Shown here piece after piece: positions 1-8,885 of a stretch of DNA of 64,000 nucleotides (within the stretch, counting starts at the first letter, position 1; every line of letters begins with the position of its first letter). The stretch lies in assembly GCF_014645615.1 (NCBI RefSeq), contig NZ_BMMB01000001.1, positions 496,001 to 560,000 of the forward strand, written 5' to 3'. Both the position numbers and the translations under genes were made by a program. This stretch comes from Paenibacillus hunanensis (GTDB lineage: Bacteria; Bacillota; Bacilli; Paenibacillales; Paenibacillaceae). Under the pieces are notes generated by a model that was not told where the DNA came from, did no database searches, and saw only the letters and a list, made by a program, of their open reading frames with translations.

Positions 1-33
1 GGTCAAATGGCTGATCAGAGGGAGGAAGCCGAC

Positions 34-1116
34 GTGAAAACAATACGAATAGCTACACGTTGGAAACGATACAGTATCGGTATGCTGGCAGTGCTCATGC
101 TGCTGACGGTAGTTTTATCTGGTTGCGGCAAGAGTGCCAGTGAACCATCCGCAGCAGCGGCATCTGCGAATAACGGGGACGTAACGCTAGTGATCGGTGC
201 ATATAGTGTAGCTAAGGATGCGCTTGGTGAGATTTTGCCCAAGTTTCAGGCGTATTGGAAGCAGAAGACAGGGCAGACCGTTACTTTTCAGGAATCGTAT
301 GAAGCTTCAGGTACACAGGCACGAGCGATTGCAGGTGGCTTTGAAGCGGATGTAGCGGTACTGTCACTGGAAGGTGATATTGATAAGCTGGTCAAGGCTG
401 GTCTGGTCAACAAGCAATGGAAAAAGGAAGCACCGGACAATAGCATGATCACGCGCTCCATTGTCGTGCTCGGGACACGCAAAGGGAATCCACTCGGCAT
501 TCATAGCTTTCAGGATTTGACCCGTCCTGGTGTGAAAGTGCTGTATCCAAATCCGAAAACCTCGGGCGGCGCACAATGGGACATTAACGCTATCTATGGT
601 GCCGGACTGAAAGCCTCCGAACGAACAGAAGGCAAAAAAGATCCAGCCGCCGCCAAAGCATTTCTGGAGGCTGTGCATCAAAATATCGAATCGCTTGATA
701 AAAGTGGGCGCGCCTCGATGGCAGCCTTTGAATATGGTGTCGGTGATGTGATCGTTACCTATGAAAATGAATTGCTGGCACGGATGGCAAAGGGAGCGGC
801 GTATGATCTGGTCGTACCGGACGATACGATTTTGATCGAAAATCCAGCGGCTGTTGTCGATTCCTATGTGGATAAGCATGGTACACGCAAGGTGGCAGAA
901 GCATTCCTGCAATATTTGTACACACCGGAAGCGCAGGAGATTTTTGCAAAAAATGGCTTCCGCCCGGTTGACCAGACTGTATTCAACAAGCATAAGCAGC
1001 AGTATCCAACGCCGCCAGGACTGTTTGATATTCAATATCTTGGGGGCTGGAGCGAGGTACGCAGCACGTTGTATTCCAAGCGTGGGATATGGTATCAGGT
1101 GCTAGCAGGTATTTAA
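34..1116 (+). CDS. Sulfate/thiosulfate ABC transporter substrate-binding lipoprotein
   Basis: Would capture sulfate or thiosulfate outside the membrane for an ABC importer. I start it at GTG 34 because GGAGGA at 21-26 sits 7 bases before it; the in-frame ATG at 7 has no such site. That gives 360 aa, usual for the Sbp/CysP family. A hydrophobic signal ends in the lipobox LSGC (Cys31), so it should be lipid-anchored. Family motifs seen are NPKTSGGAQW in the middle and FDIQYLGGW near the C-terminus. No cysT, cysW or cysA follows and a terminator lies downstream, so the permease and ATPase genes must be upstream of the window or elsewhere. The sequence does not decide between sulfate and thiosulfate. 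Confidence 0.9.
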   Translation: MKTIRIATRWKRYSIGMLAVLMLLTVVLSGCGKSASEPSAAAASANNGDVTLVIGAYSVAKDALGEILPKFQAYWKQKTGQTVTFQESYEASGTQARAIAGGFEADVAVLSLEGDIDKLVKAGLVNKQWKKEAPDNSMITRSIVVLGTRKGNPLGIHSFQDLTRPGVKVLYPNPKTSGGAQWDINAIYGAGLKASERTEGKKDPAAAKAFLEAVHQNIESLDKSGRASMAAFEYGVGDVIVTYENELLARMAKGAAYDLVVPDDTILIENPAAVVDSYVDKHGTRKVAEAFLQYLYTPEAQEIFAKNGFRPVDQTVFNKHKQQYPTPPGLFDIQYLGGWSEVRSTLYSKRGIWYQVLAGI

Positions 1117-1343
1117 ATGCGCTTGTATGCAGATGTGAATGATCTCTTACACTTCATTATCTGTTATCTTTTACGAAGCTAGTTCTTACACTGTTATCGG
1201 CGATGGTATCAGTAGATAATATTAAGTAGATGATATCAGTAGAGGATCGATGGCGCGGCATGCTAGTATGGAGAGATAAAGCTACGGAATAACGTCGTTT
1301 TACATCTCCATGTATGCAGAATAGAAAACCAGGGAAATAAATA

Positions 1344-1379
1344 GGGGAAAAAGCGCGAATAGCGGCTTTTCCCTTTTTT
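1344..1379 (+). terminator. Rho-independent terminator after sulfate-binding protein gene
   Basis: The arm GGGAAAAAGC pairs, with one bulge, with GCTTTTCCC and is followed by TTTTTT. It lies about 230 bases after the stop codon, with no gene between. Confidence 0.7.
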
Positions 1380-1811
1380 GTATGTCTATAGTCATCCCTG
1401 AAGAAAAGGGATCGATTTGCGGTAGGAAGTTGGAATGAGCGGATGTCGCAAATTTCAGGAAAATGGTATACTCTAAGATATAATCCTATGGATATAAATA
1501 ACTATAGTTCAATATAAACAGCCTGACTTTTTTATTCGCAATTACGGCTGAACGGATCGCGTCCTTAGCTACTTCGCTGGCGCAGATCGGAAGCGCGGTT
1601 TTCTCTCGGTAGGGAGTGGTATTCGGGCATGAGGTGATGGCGATACGCCAGGTAGAGCCTGCTTCATCATCCGTCCGGTATCATCCATCAGCGTGTGTAC
1701 CTGTAGCAGACGATCCAGGCGGTGTATACGTTGGAGGTAAGCTTGCCAATCCACATACTGTAATCATGACGAGCAAAGATGATATCATCAGGCACAAGGA
1801 GAGAAGACGGA
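1380..1811. other. Intergenic stretch, nothing recognised
   Basis: About 430 bases between the terminator and the metallo-hydrolase. Reading frames here are short and lack ribosome sites. I see no repeat, RNA or clear promoter apart from AT-rich sequence near 1470-1520. Confidence 0.4.
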
Positions 1812-2627
1812 ATGAACGGACGCATAGTGGACCGATTAACTTTTTTGGGTACCGGAGATGCGATGGGGGTTCCCCGCGTATATTGTGATTGTGAGGTGTG
1901 CGAGGAAGCACGTAGTGGAGGTAGTAACCGTAGACTGCGTTCCTCAGTACTCATCGAAGGTACAGGTGGCGATTTCCTGATGGATTGCGGGCCTGACTGG
2001 CGATTGCAAATGGAAATGATCAATCGACGTGCTGATATTACCGATATTGTGATTACACATGCCCATTTTGATCATATTGGTGGGCTACCGGAATGGGCAG
2101 ATGCCTGTCGCTGGCAAAATAAGCAGGGACGTGTGTTTGCACCACAGGAAGTGCTTGATCTGATCCTGCGCCAATTTCCATGGATAAGTCGTCATCTGGA
2201 AATGATCGCCAATGACGATGGCATGATTTTGAGCGGCTGGAAGCTAACGCCGTGGAAGGTGAATCACGGGCACAATGGGTATTCCTACGCGTATCGTCTG
2301 GAAAAGCAGGATTTTAGCTGGGTATATTGCCCGGATGCGATTGGTCTGACGGAGGAGCAAAAGCGTCCGTTGGATCGACTGGATCTACTCGTGCTCGGTA
2401 CGACCTTTGTCCATGAGCAAGCAGAATATGAGACACGCTCGGTGTATGATATGCATGAAGCAGCGGTTTTAATCGATGAGTTTTCCCCGATTCAGACGAT
2501 CTTTACTCATATGTCGCATGATGTGGACATACGGAAAAGTCTACCTTTACCGACAGGTGCAACACCTGCACGTACAGGGATGACCGTGGATCTGGGTAAT
2601 TATTCTGCACTGCTGCCTGAGGAATAA
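1812..2627 (+). CDS. MBL-fold metal-dependent hydrolase, PhnP-like
   Basis: Cytoplasmic metallo-beta-lactamase-fold enzyme of 271 aa. The N-terminal run LTFLGTGDAMGVPR and the Cys pair in CDCEVC are typical of the PhnP/phosphoribosyl cyclic phosphodiesterase branch. The metal motif HAHFDH is at residues 83-88, and further His residues are in VNHGH and FTHMSHD. The start at ATG 1812 is chosen because AAGGAG lies at 1796-1801; an in-frame ATG at 1779 has no site. No phosphonate genes are nearby, so phosphonate use is not implied. Family members also cleave other cyclic phosphodiesters, so the substrate is open. It is monocistronic, with a terminator at 2816. Confidence 0.85.
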   Translation: MNGRIVDRLTFLGTGDAMGVPRVYCDCEVCEEARSGGSNRRLRSSVLIEGTGGDFLMDCGPDWRLQMEMINRRADITDIVITHAHFDHIGGLPEWADACRWQNKQGRVFAPQEVLDLILRQFPWISRHLEMIANDDGMILSGWKLTPWKVNHGHNGYSYAYRLEKQDFSWVYCPDAIGLTEEQKRPLDRLDLLVLGTTFVHEQAEYETRSVYDMHEAAVLIDEFSPIQTIFTHMSHDVDIRKSLPLPTGATPARTGMTVDLGNYSALLPEE

Positions 2628-2815
2628 TAGGAATACGTACAGTACTATACTACAGCATATGCTAGCTCACGTTATGGCATTCAATTCCCTACTCGATATG
2701 GATAAAAGCCGAGGCTGGTCATGGATTGGCTTCGGTTTGGAACCGGGGAACGGAATGCTATATTCTTATATACATGAAGTATTAAGCTACATAGCAATGG
2801 AATAGATATAACATG

Positions 2816-2852
2816 AACCGCTATCTAATGATAACGGTTTCTTTGTGTTTTT
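2816..2852 (+). terminator. Terminator between MBL hydrolase and gln operon
   Basis: AACCGCTATC (2816-2825) pairs with GATAACGGTT (2830-2839), with one G-T pair and a 4-base loop, and is followed by a T-rich tail. Confidence 0.75.
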
Positions 2853-2943
2853 CGGATGATTATTTGTATCAAACGACTTAATTTTAGCTATTTTTAGTCG
2901 GATTACGTAGGATTATGTAGTCCGAACTTAGGATTATAAAAAA

Positions 2944-2960
2944 TGTCATTATTCCTTACA
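2944..2960 (+). promoter_or_regulatory. GlnR/TnrA box upstream of glnQ
   Basis: TGTCATTATTCCTTACA matches the Bacillus GlnR/TnrA consensus TGTNA-N7-TNACA at every fixed position. It ends 49 bases before the glnQ ATG. It lies between the arms of a perfect 10-bp inverted repeat, TTAGGATTAT (2928-2937) and ATAATCCTAA (2963-2972). A weak -35/-10 pair (TTACAA near 2956, TATTTT near 2981) overlaps its right half, which would suit repression when nitrogen is plentiful. The regulator gene is not in the window. Confidence 0.75.
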
Positions 2961-3009
2961 ACATAATCCTAATAAATGGCTATTTTGTACATATGAAAGG
3001 AGGAGTAGG

Positions 3010-3738
3010 ATGATAACCTTCCATGAAGTTAACAAATTTTATGGTAATTTTCAGGTGTTAACTGGAATCAATCTCCATGTCAAACCAGGCGAGGTGGTGG
3101 TTGTGCTTGGTCCCTCCGGTTCGGGAAAAAGTACGATGCTCCGCTGTATCAATCGTTTGGAAGAAACGAGCAGTGGTCAGCTTACGGTCAACGGAGTTCG
3201 CGTCGATGATCGCAAAACCGATCTGAACAAGCTACGTCGCAATATCGGCATGGTGTTTCAGCATTTCAATCTATACCCGCACAAAAAGGTCATCGACAAT
3301 ATCACCCTTGCTCCAATCAAAGCGCTCGGTGTCTCCAAATCCGAAGCCCATCAAACCGCCATGCACTATCTGGAAAAGGTCGGTATTGCTGACAAAGCAC
3401 AATCCTATCCATCCCAGCTCTCCGGTGGACAACAGCAGCGCGTTGCGATCGCACGCGGACTGGCAATGAAGCCACAAATTATGCTATTTGACGAACCCAC
3501 CTCCGCACTCGACCCGGAAATGGTCGGCGAGGTACTCGACGTTATGAAAACACTCGCTCGCGAAGGCATGACCATGGTCGTCGTCACCCACGAAATGGGC
3601 TTCGCCCGTGAGGTAGCCGACCGCGTCGTCTTTATGGATCAAGGTAAAATCATCGAAGAAGCACCACCCGAACAATTCTTCTCTGCCCCACGCGAAGAGC
3701 GCGCTCAGCTATTTTTAAGCCGCTTGCTCAATCATTAA
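3010..3738 (+). CDS. glnQ: Glutamine/polar amino acid ABC transporter ATP-binding protein
   Basis: ATPase subunit (242 aa) that powers uptake of glutamine or a related polar amino acid on the inner face of the membrane. Walker A GPSGSGKS is at residues 34-41, Q-loop FQHFN near 83-87, signature LSGGQ at 137-141, Walker B IMLFDEP at 157-163 and switch His194 in VVTHEMG. The full-length GlnQ/HisP-type sequence starts at ATG 3010 after AAAGGAGGAG. It is the first gene of glnQ-glnH-glnM-glnP and lies directly behind the GlnR/TnrA box. The repeat at 3752-3877 separates it from glnH. Glutamine specificity is inferred from that box and from the GlnK/GlnL pair downstream. Confidence 0.92.
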   Translation: MITFHEVNKFYGNFQVLTGINLHVKPGEVVVVLGPSGSGKSTMLRCINRLEETSSGQLTVNGVRVDDRKTDLNKLRRNIGMVFQHFNLYPHKKVIDNITLAPIKALGVSKSEAHQTAMHYLEKVGIADKAQSYPSQLSGGQQQRVAIARGLAMKPQIMLFDEPTSALDPEMVGEVLDVMKTLAREGMTMVVVTHEMGFAREVADRVVFMDQGKIIEEAPPEQFFSAPREERAQLFLSRLLNH

Positions 3739-3751
3739 ATGATATAGTGAT

Positions 3752-3877
3752 GCACAGAACGGAGGGAAGGAATAAGAGGAAAGGATGATTTTTGAGCACG
3801 GGAATCTACATTTTACTCTTACTCCGTAGATTCCTGTGCGAGACGAGAGTCCGTCCCCTTATTCCTTCCCGGAGTGG
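3752..3877 (+). repeat. Palindromic repeat family, copy A (inside gln operon)
   Basis: First of five copies in the window. The outer stem pairs 3764-3776 with 3858-3870 (13 perfect pairs). The inner stem pairs 3796-3809 with 3826-3839 (14 pairs, one G-T), around a 16-base loop. The inner motif GGGAATCTAC ... GTAGATTCC is shared by all copies. It lies between glnQ and glnH, so it should be present in the operon transcript. Same orientation as copies B and C; D and E are inverted. Confidence 0.9.
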
Positions 3878-3920
3878 TCGTCATCCTAAAACAAAATTCC
3901 AAATGAAAAGGGGAACTACG

Positions 3921-4766
3921 ATGATGAACAAAAAGAGATTTTCATTACTGCTCGTATGTATGATCGCACTGGTAACCGTGCTTGGAGCATGTAGCACGAC
4001 AACCGCTCCAAGCGCAAGCAATGGTGCAGGTGGAACGGATAGTGCCAGCTCACAGCTAGATCAGATCAAGCAACGTGGCAAGCTAATCGTAGGTGTGAAG
4101 TACGATACAAAGCTGTTTGGTTTAAAAGACCCGTCGAGCGGTAATGTCGAAGGGTTTGACGTGGATATGGCACATGCGCTCGCTAAAAGTATTCTGGGCG
4201 ACGAAAGTAAGGTGGAGCTGAAAGAGGTTACTTCCAAAACACGTATCCCTATGCTGAACAATGGCGATATCGATATGGTTATCGCGACCATGACGATTAC
4301 AGATGAGCGTAAAAAGGAAGTCGACTTCTCAGATGTCTATTTCCAGGCGGGTCAATCGCTGCTTGTGAAAAAGGGCAGCCCAATCAAAGGTATTGAGGAC
4401 GTAACAGCAGATACAACGATTCTGGCAGCAAAAGGTGCAACCTCGATCAAAAATATTGAAGAAAAGGTGCCTAACGTGAAGGTGCTTGAATATGATAACT
4501 ACCAGGATGCTTTCAACGCACTCAAGGCAGGTCAGGGTGATGCGCTGACTACGGATGATGCAATTCTGTACGGTATGGCTGCACAGGACCCGAACTATGA
4601 GGTGGTTGGAAAACCATTTACAGATGAGCCTTACGGCATTGCTGTGAAAAAAGGTCAAACCGCACTCGTGGAAGCGATCAATAAAGGTCTGACCGATATG
4701 AAGGCAGACGGTTCGTACAATGAGTTGTACAAAAAATGGATCGGTAAAGAGCCTGAAAGCAAATAA
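3921..4766 (+). CDS. glnH: Glutamine/polar amino acid ABC transporter substrate-binding lipoprotein
   Basis: Extracellular solute-binding protein (281 aa) of the GlnH/HisJ family that delivers amino acid to GlnM-GlnP. A signal peptide ends in the lipobox LGAC. Typical SBP_bac_3 motifs follow: GKLIVGVKYDTKLFG, EGFDVDMAHALAKSILG, MLNNGDIDMVIATMTITDERKKEVDFSDVYF and LTTDDAILYG. I start it at ATG 3921 (ATGATG pair), 7 bases after the GGGG of AAAAGGGG. An upstream in-frame reading to 3792 would run through the palindromic repeat and is rejected. A hairpin after the gene at 4822 may reduce read-through into the permease genes. Confidence 0.92.
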   Translation: MMNKKRFSLLLVCMIALVTVLGACSTTTAPSASNGAGGTDSASSQLDQIKQRGKLIVGVKYDTKLFGLKDPSSGNVEGFDVDMAHALAKSILGDESKVELKEVTSKTRIPMLNNGDIDMVIATMTITDERKKEVDFSDVYFQAGQSLLVKKGSPIKGIEDVTADTTILAAKGATSIKNIEEKVPNVKVLEYDNYQDAFNALKAGQGDALTTDDAILYGMAAQDPNYEVVGKPFTDEPYGIAVKKGQTALVEAINKGLTDMKADGSYNELYKKWIGKEPESK

Positions 4767-4821
4767 TTGACCGCTTCAACATCGAAGCGATCTGGCGCTG
4801 GTAGACCAGTTGATGAGAAAA

Positions 4822-4847
4822 GGTGGGCCAGTTGTGCCCATCTTTTT
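4822..4847 (+). terminator. Hairpin with U-run between glnH and glnM (possible attenuator)
   Basis: GGTGGGC (4822-4828) pairs with GCCCATC (4836-4842) and is followed by TTTTT. It could partly end transcription after glnH so that more binding protein than permease is made, a common pattern in ABC operons. This is inference. Confidence 0.6.
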
Positions 4848-4928
4848 CATTCCTAACCGAAACAGACGTTAAAGCGAAAACAATCTATAGGATACGAGTC
4901 CGAAGTAAAGCTGAAGGAGGGATGCTGG

Positions 4929-5582
4929 ATGATCGATTTTTCGATTCTAGTTAATTATTTCCCCTATTATATCGAAGGTTTTCTGAATACGATTCTGGCA
5001 AGTGTGCTGGCGCTGATTGGGAGCTTTGTGCTGGGTTCGATTCTAGCGGTATTCCGAATTACAGGTGTGAAGCCGCTGCAATGGATCGGTACAGCATATG
5101 TTGAATTTGTACGAAATATACCGCTGCTGCTCATCGTATTCTTTTTCTGGTATGCTTTGCCGACATTTGGCATGCGACTGGATGGATTTCAAGCAGGAAC
5201 CGTTGGGTTGACGATCTATACGGCTGCTTTTATTGCGGAAGCGATTCGTGCAGGTATTCTCTCTGTACCTAAGGGGCAAATGGAAGCGGCACGTTCGTCA
5301 GGCATGACCTATGTACAGGCGATGCTACATGTCGTTTTACCGCAGGCGATCAAGCTCGTCATTCCGCCGCTGAGTAACCAATTTATTAACCTGATCAAAA
5401 ACTCCTCTGTGCTGACTGTCGTTGCAGGTCTGGATCTGATGTACTTTGCGGATAAGGTCAATGGGGATAGCTATGCAACGGTGAGTGCGTATGTATTTGC
5501 TGGCTTGTTCTATCTCGTGCTGACTTTGCCGATGAGCTACGGTTCTCATGTGCTGGAGCGTCGACTGGCGAAAAGCTCATAA
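4929..5582 (+). CDS. glnM: Glutamine/polar amino acid ABC transporter permease
   Basis: Membrane permease of 217 aa in the HisM/GlnP family. The N-terminal segment FLNTILASVLALIGSFVLGSI is the usual His/Glu/Gln/Arg permease start. The EAA loop EAIRAGILSVPKGQMEAARSSG, which docks on the ATPase, is near residues 99-120. About five membrane segments are visible. ATG 4929 follows AAGGAGG at 4914-4920 by 8 bases. It pairs with the second permease at 5711; the 128 bases between them hold nothing recognisable. Confidence 0.9.
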   Translation: MIDFSILVNYFPYYIEGFLNTILASVLALIGSFVLGSILAVFRITGVKPLQWIGTAYVEFVRNIPLLLIVFFFWYALPTFGMRLDGFQAGTVGLTIYTAAFIAEAIRAGILSVPKGQMEAARSSGMTYVQAMLHVVLPQAIKLVIPPLSNQFINLIKNSSVLTVVAGLDLMYFADKVNGDSYATVSAYVFAGLFYLVLTLPMSYGSHVLERRLAKSS

Positions 5583-5710
5583 CTCGCAACATAGGAGGCT
5601 ATTTTCTCCGATCATTGCTATCTGTGAAGTATTTGTACTGATCGTGCTGATGAATAGTGCTCCAGCTACCGAGCAACCGGAATGAGGACACAGAAAGAAG
5701 GAGGAGTATT

Positions 5711-6376
5711 ATGGATTTTGCAGGAGCTTATTCAGCTGATAATTTGCGCTTTCTGATGGAAGGGCTGAAAATGACATTATACATCGCTTTCTGGGCGATT
5801 CTGCTGAGCTTTGTGATCGGCTGTATTATTGGAGTCATTCGTTATATGCAGGTGCCTGTCGTTTCACAGATTCTGGCGGTGATCGTGGAAGTGCTAAGGA
5901 ATCTGCCGCTGCTGCTGATTATCTTTTTCGTGCAGTTTGCGATTCCGCAAATCAATGTGTTCGGCTTGCAGTTCAAGTTTACCGTTCCAGCAGGTGCGAT
6001 CATTGCACTGACACTGTTTGAAGCGGCGATGATCTCGGAGGTCGTACGTGCCGGTCTGAAGTCGATTCCGAAGGGACAGGTCGAAGCCGCACGCTCGTCT
6101 GGTCTTGGCTCGATTCAGGCATTATGGCATATCGTACTGCCACAGGGCCTGCGCCGGATGGTACCCCCACTGGTGAGTCAGTTTATCTCACTACTCAAGG
6201 ATACGTCACTGGCGGTTATCGTTGCACTGGCAGAGCTGATGCATAATGCACAGATTATTATCGGTCAAAGTCCGAACTATTCGATTCCGATTTTGTTACT
6301 TGTCGCCATGATCTATTTTGTTGTAAATTATACATTATCCCTGATCTCTAGACGCCTGGAGACCAGAACTGCCTGA
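5711..6376 (+). CDS. glnP: Glutamine/polar amino acid ABC transporter permease
   Basis: Second permease subunit (221 aa), related to GlnM and expected to form a heterodimer with it. It has the EAA loop SEVVRAGLKSIPKGQVEAARSSG and five or so hydrophobic segments. I start it at ATG 5711, after AAGGAGGAG at 5698-5706; an in-frame reading back to 5657 has no start signal. It ends the transporter block, with a terminator-like hairpin at 6469. Confidence 0.9.
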   Translation: MDFAGAYSADNLRFLMEGLKMTLYIAFWAILLSFVIGCIIGVIRYMQVPVVSQILAVIVEVLRNLPLLLIIFFVQFAIPQINVFGLQFKFTVPAGAIIALTLFEAAMISEVVRAGLKSIPKGQVEAARSSGLGSIQALWHIVLPQGLRRMVPPLVSQFISLLKDTSLAVIVALAELMHNAQIIIGQSPNYSIPILLLVAMIYFVVNYTLSLISRRLETRTA

Positions 6377-6468
6377 TCCTCTCTATTGATATTGATCGAC
6401 CACCGAATGCTGCTGGTGAGTATACATGGCATGAAGCGAGTAGGTGATCATGTGAAGAACGATGGCAG

Positions 6469-6500
6469 AAGGCCGGTTTCCGGAAGGAGGCCGGCTTTTG
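6469..6500 (+). terminator. Terminator-like hairpin after glnP
   Basis: AAG-G-CCGG pairs with CCGGCTT through a bulge, with an inner TTCCGGAA palindrome, then TTTTG. It is weaker than other terminators in the window, so some read-through into glnK is possible. Confidence 0.55.
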
Positions 6501-6574
6501 TTGTACAGAGGGGCAAGGTGTTAACAGAAGGGCATTGTATTTTTGCGATCAAAACCGCATGAGAGGGACATTTT

Positions 6575-7966
6575 ATGGTAACATATAAACAATTTCAAAA
6601 ATCGGCGAGTGTCGTGCTTTCCACATTCCGGAAGCCTGTCGCCCGCTTCCGCCGCAAGGAGGCTGAAGGGCGGATGCCTGCTCTGTTCAGAAACGAAAAA
6701 ATACAGATGCTTGTTGTGGCGCTTGGTACAGCTGTTGCAGGGGAATTCAAAATTAATCCGGTGCCGGGTGATCTGTTTCGCATTGGACTTGGTGGCAGTG
6801 CTTTTTTGTTGTTTTTGTTGTTAATGTCCCGACTTCCGTATATTCGCACAGGCTTGTATACGGCGGTGACGGTAATTGTTTTTCGTATGGTGCTGGATTA
6901 CGTGTTCGCACCGGATAGCTTTGGCATATGGAGTAGCTTACAGGTGCATACCTCGGGTGGTCTGTATTATCTTACCTTCGCGTTGGGCATGTCGCTTATT
7001 CAAGGTCAGATTGAGCGGATGCATCTGCTGTTGCTTGGTGTGGTGGCGACCTGTATTGATTTTAGCTCCAATACGGTGGAAATGGTATCACGCTGGCTGC
7101 TTAATGGCTCGGATATTTCCAATCCCGCGACATGGGGCTATATTGCGCTGGTGGCTGCGTTACGTGGATTTTTCGTAACTGGATTGTACAGCAGTATTGC
7201 GGTCAGTCAGATTCGAGCGCTATCGCAGGAGCAGAATAAGCGGATGGAACAGATGCTATCGGTGAACTCGGGGCTGTATGGCGAAGTGTTTTATTTGCGC
7301 AAGTCGATGGATACGATTGAGCGTGTAACGAGCAGCAGCTATCGGCTCTATATGGATCTAAAGCGCGCAGAACTGAAGGAATTCAGCCAGCGTCAGCTCG
7401 GTATTACCCAGGAAATACACGAGGTGAAAAAGGACTCGCAGCGTGTAGCGGCTGGACTGCTCAAGCTATTCGATCAGGAAGCGCAAACGATGCTGGCGAT
7501 GTCCGAAATTATGGATTATGCCATTCGTGGCAACCGTAAATACGCGGTGATGCTGAAAAAGCAGGCGGTGATCAGCGCCTATCTGGACGATGACTTTGTC
7601 ACCTCAGATTATATTCCGCTTCTTACCTTGCTGAATAATCTGCTTGCCAATGCGATTGAAGCGCTCGGTCCGAGTGGTTCGATTGAGCTACGAATCGAAC
7701 AGGAGGCACGCTGGACGGTCATTACGGTATCCGACTCAGGAAAAGGGATTCCAGCCAAAAATCGAGAGACGATCTTTGAGCCTGGCTTTACAACCAAGTT
7801 CGGCGAGGGTGGCAGTGCGGCGACTGGTATTGGACTGTCGCATGTACATGATATTATTTCCTCACTTGGCGGCACGATCAAGCTGTACTCTGATGAGCAA
7901 AATGCGCCGTGGACAACGATTTTTCGGGTAAAGCTACCAACTGGAGCGCTAAAAAAGGGGGAGTAG
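6575..7966 (+). CDS. glnK: Sensor histidine kinase, GlnK (YcbA)-type
   Basis: Membrane sensor kinase of 463 aa. Residues about 45-210 hold six or more hydrophobic segments with no large extracellular domain. A coiled linker then leads to the phospho-acceptor His282 (EIHEVKKD). The ATPase domain has the N-box NNLLANAIEAL (Asn359), the G1 motif DSGKGIP and a GIGL G2 motif. The next gene is GlnL-type, and the pair matches Bacillus GlnK-GlnL, which responds to glutamine. Here it sits beside a glutamine ABC transporter rather than glsA-glnT. Start ATG 6575 follows GAGAGGGA. Confidence 0.82.
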   Translation: MVTYKQFQKSASVVLSTFRKPVARFRRKEAEGRMPALFRNEKIQMLVVALGTAVAGEFKINPVPGDLFRIGLGGSAFLLFLLLMSRLPYIRTGLYTAVTVIVFRMVLDYVFAPDSFGIWSSLQVHTSGGLYYLTFALGMSLIQGQIERMHLLLLGVVATCIDFSSNTVEMVSRWLLNGSDISNPATWGYIALVAALRGFFVTGLYSSIAVSQIRALSQEQNKRMEQMLSVNSGLYGEVFYLRKSMDTIERVTSSSYRLYMDLKRAELKEFSQRQLGITQEIHEVKKDSQRVAAGLLKLFDQEAQTMLAMSEIMDYAIRGNRKYAVMLKKQAVISAYLDDDFVTSDYIPLLTLLNNLLANAIEALGPSGSIELRIEQEARWTVITVSDSGKGIPAKNRETIFEPGFTTKFGEGGSAATGIGLSHVHDIISSLGGTIKLYSDEQNAPWTTIFRVKLPTGALKKGE

Positions 7967-7967
7967 T

Positions 7968-8885
7968 ATGGGATTGACTTTTTGTATTGTGGACGATGAT
8001 CCGGCAACACGAGCGATGCTGGAAAATATTATTCAGGAGAGCCGCCTGGGGGAAGTCACGGGAACGGCACGCGGTGGCGAAGAGGGCGCACGGATCATTA
8101 TGGAAACACGCCCGGATGTCGTGCTGATCGATTGGCTGATGCCCGATCAGGATGGGCTGGAAACGATTGTACAGCTCAAGCGACAGGGCTTCAATGGGAA
8201 ATACGTGATGATCTCGCAGATTGAAAATCAAGAAATGGTCGGGGAGGCATACCAGTCGGGGATTGAATTTTTCATCCGTAAGCCGATTAATCGAATCGAG
8301 GTCGAATCGGTGTTATCGCGTGTAAGTGAGCATTCCGAGATTCGGCAGTATCTGAATGAACTCAAGTCCTCGCTGTCCAAGCTGGATACGCTCAATCTGT
8401 TATCAGCCGATCGTCAGGCAACAGCTTCGGTAAAGCCGCGCAGTGTGAGCGAAGTGGTTCGTCCTATTTATATGAATCTTGGCATTGTGGGCGAAGCAGG
8501 CTGTAACGATATTACGGCAATTATGGAGCTACTGCTGGAAAATGGGCAAAGCGGCCCTTTTCCACCACTCAAGCAGCTGTATGAAGGGGTAGCGGCAGGG
8601 TACAAAAGCACGCCGCGTGAGATTGACAAGGAAGCCAAAGCAATTGAGCAGCGTATTCGCCGTACAGTCACGACAGCACTGACGCATCTGGCTTCGATTG
8701 GTTTGACGGATTACGGAAATCCGAAGTTCGAGCATTATGCGCCACTGTATTTTGATTTTGAGGATATTCGGGCGAAAATGAAAGAGATTGATGAAGAGCG
8801 CGATGATGGCAAAAGCAAGGTGAGCATTAAGAAGTTTTTGCAGGTGCTGTATTTGGAGGCGCTGGATCAGATGCAGAGTGCTTGA
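7968..8885 (+). CDS. glnL: Response regulator, GlnL (YcbB)-type
   Basis: Cytoplasmic response regulator of 305 aa. The receiver domain is at residues 1-120 with acidic pocket Asp9-Asp11, phospho-acceptor Asp55 (LIDWLMPD) and Lys105. The C-terminal half is the YcbB output domain rather than an OmpR or LuxR helix-turn-helix: it contains NLGIVGEAGCNDI and REIDKEAKAIEQRIRRTVTTAL. It starts 1 base after the glnK stop, so the two are co-translated. Likely targets are glutamine uptake genes next door, by analogy with Bacillus; no operator could be assigned. Confidence 0.85.
   Translation: MGLTFCIVDDDPATRAMLENIIQESRLGEVTGTARGGEEGARIIMETRPDVVLIDWLMPDQDGLETIVQLKRQGFNGKYVMISQIENQEMVGEAYQSGIEFFIRKPINRIEVESVLSRVSEHSEIRQYLNELKSSLSKLDTLNLLSADRQATASVKPRSVSEVVRPIYMNLGIVGEAGCNDITAIMELLLENGQSGPFPPLKQLYEGVAAGYKSTPREIDKEAKAIEQRIRRTVTTALTHLASIGLTDYGNPKFEHYAPLYFDFEDIRAKMKEIDEERDDGKSKVSIKKFLQVLYLEALDQMQSA

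Noticed and set aside
364..1035. 223-codon frame antisense to the sulfate-binding protein gene
   Set aside because: Shadow frame of a well-supported gene, no start signal, no recognisable protein features.
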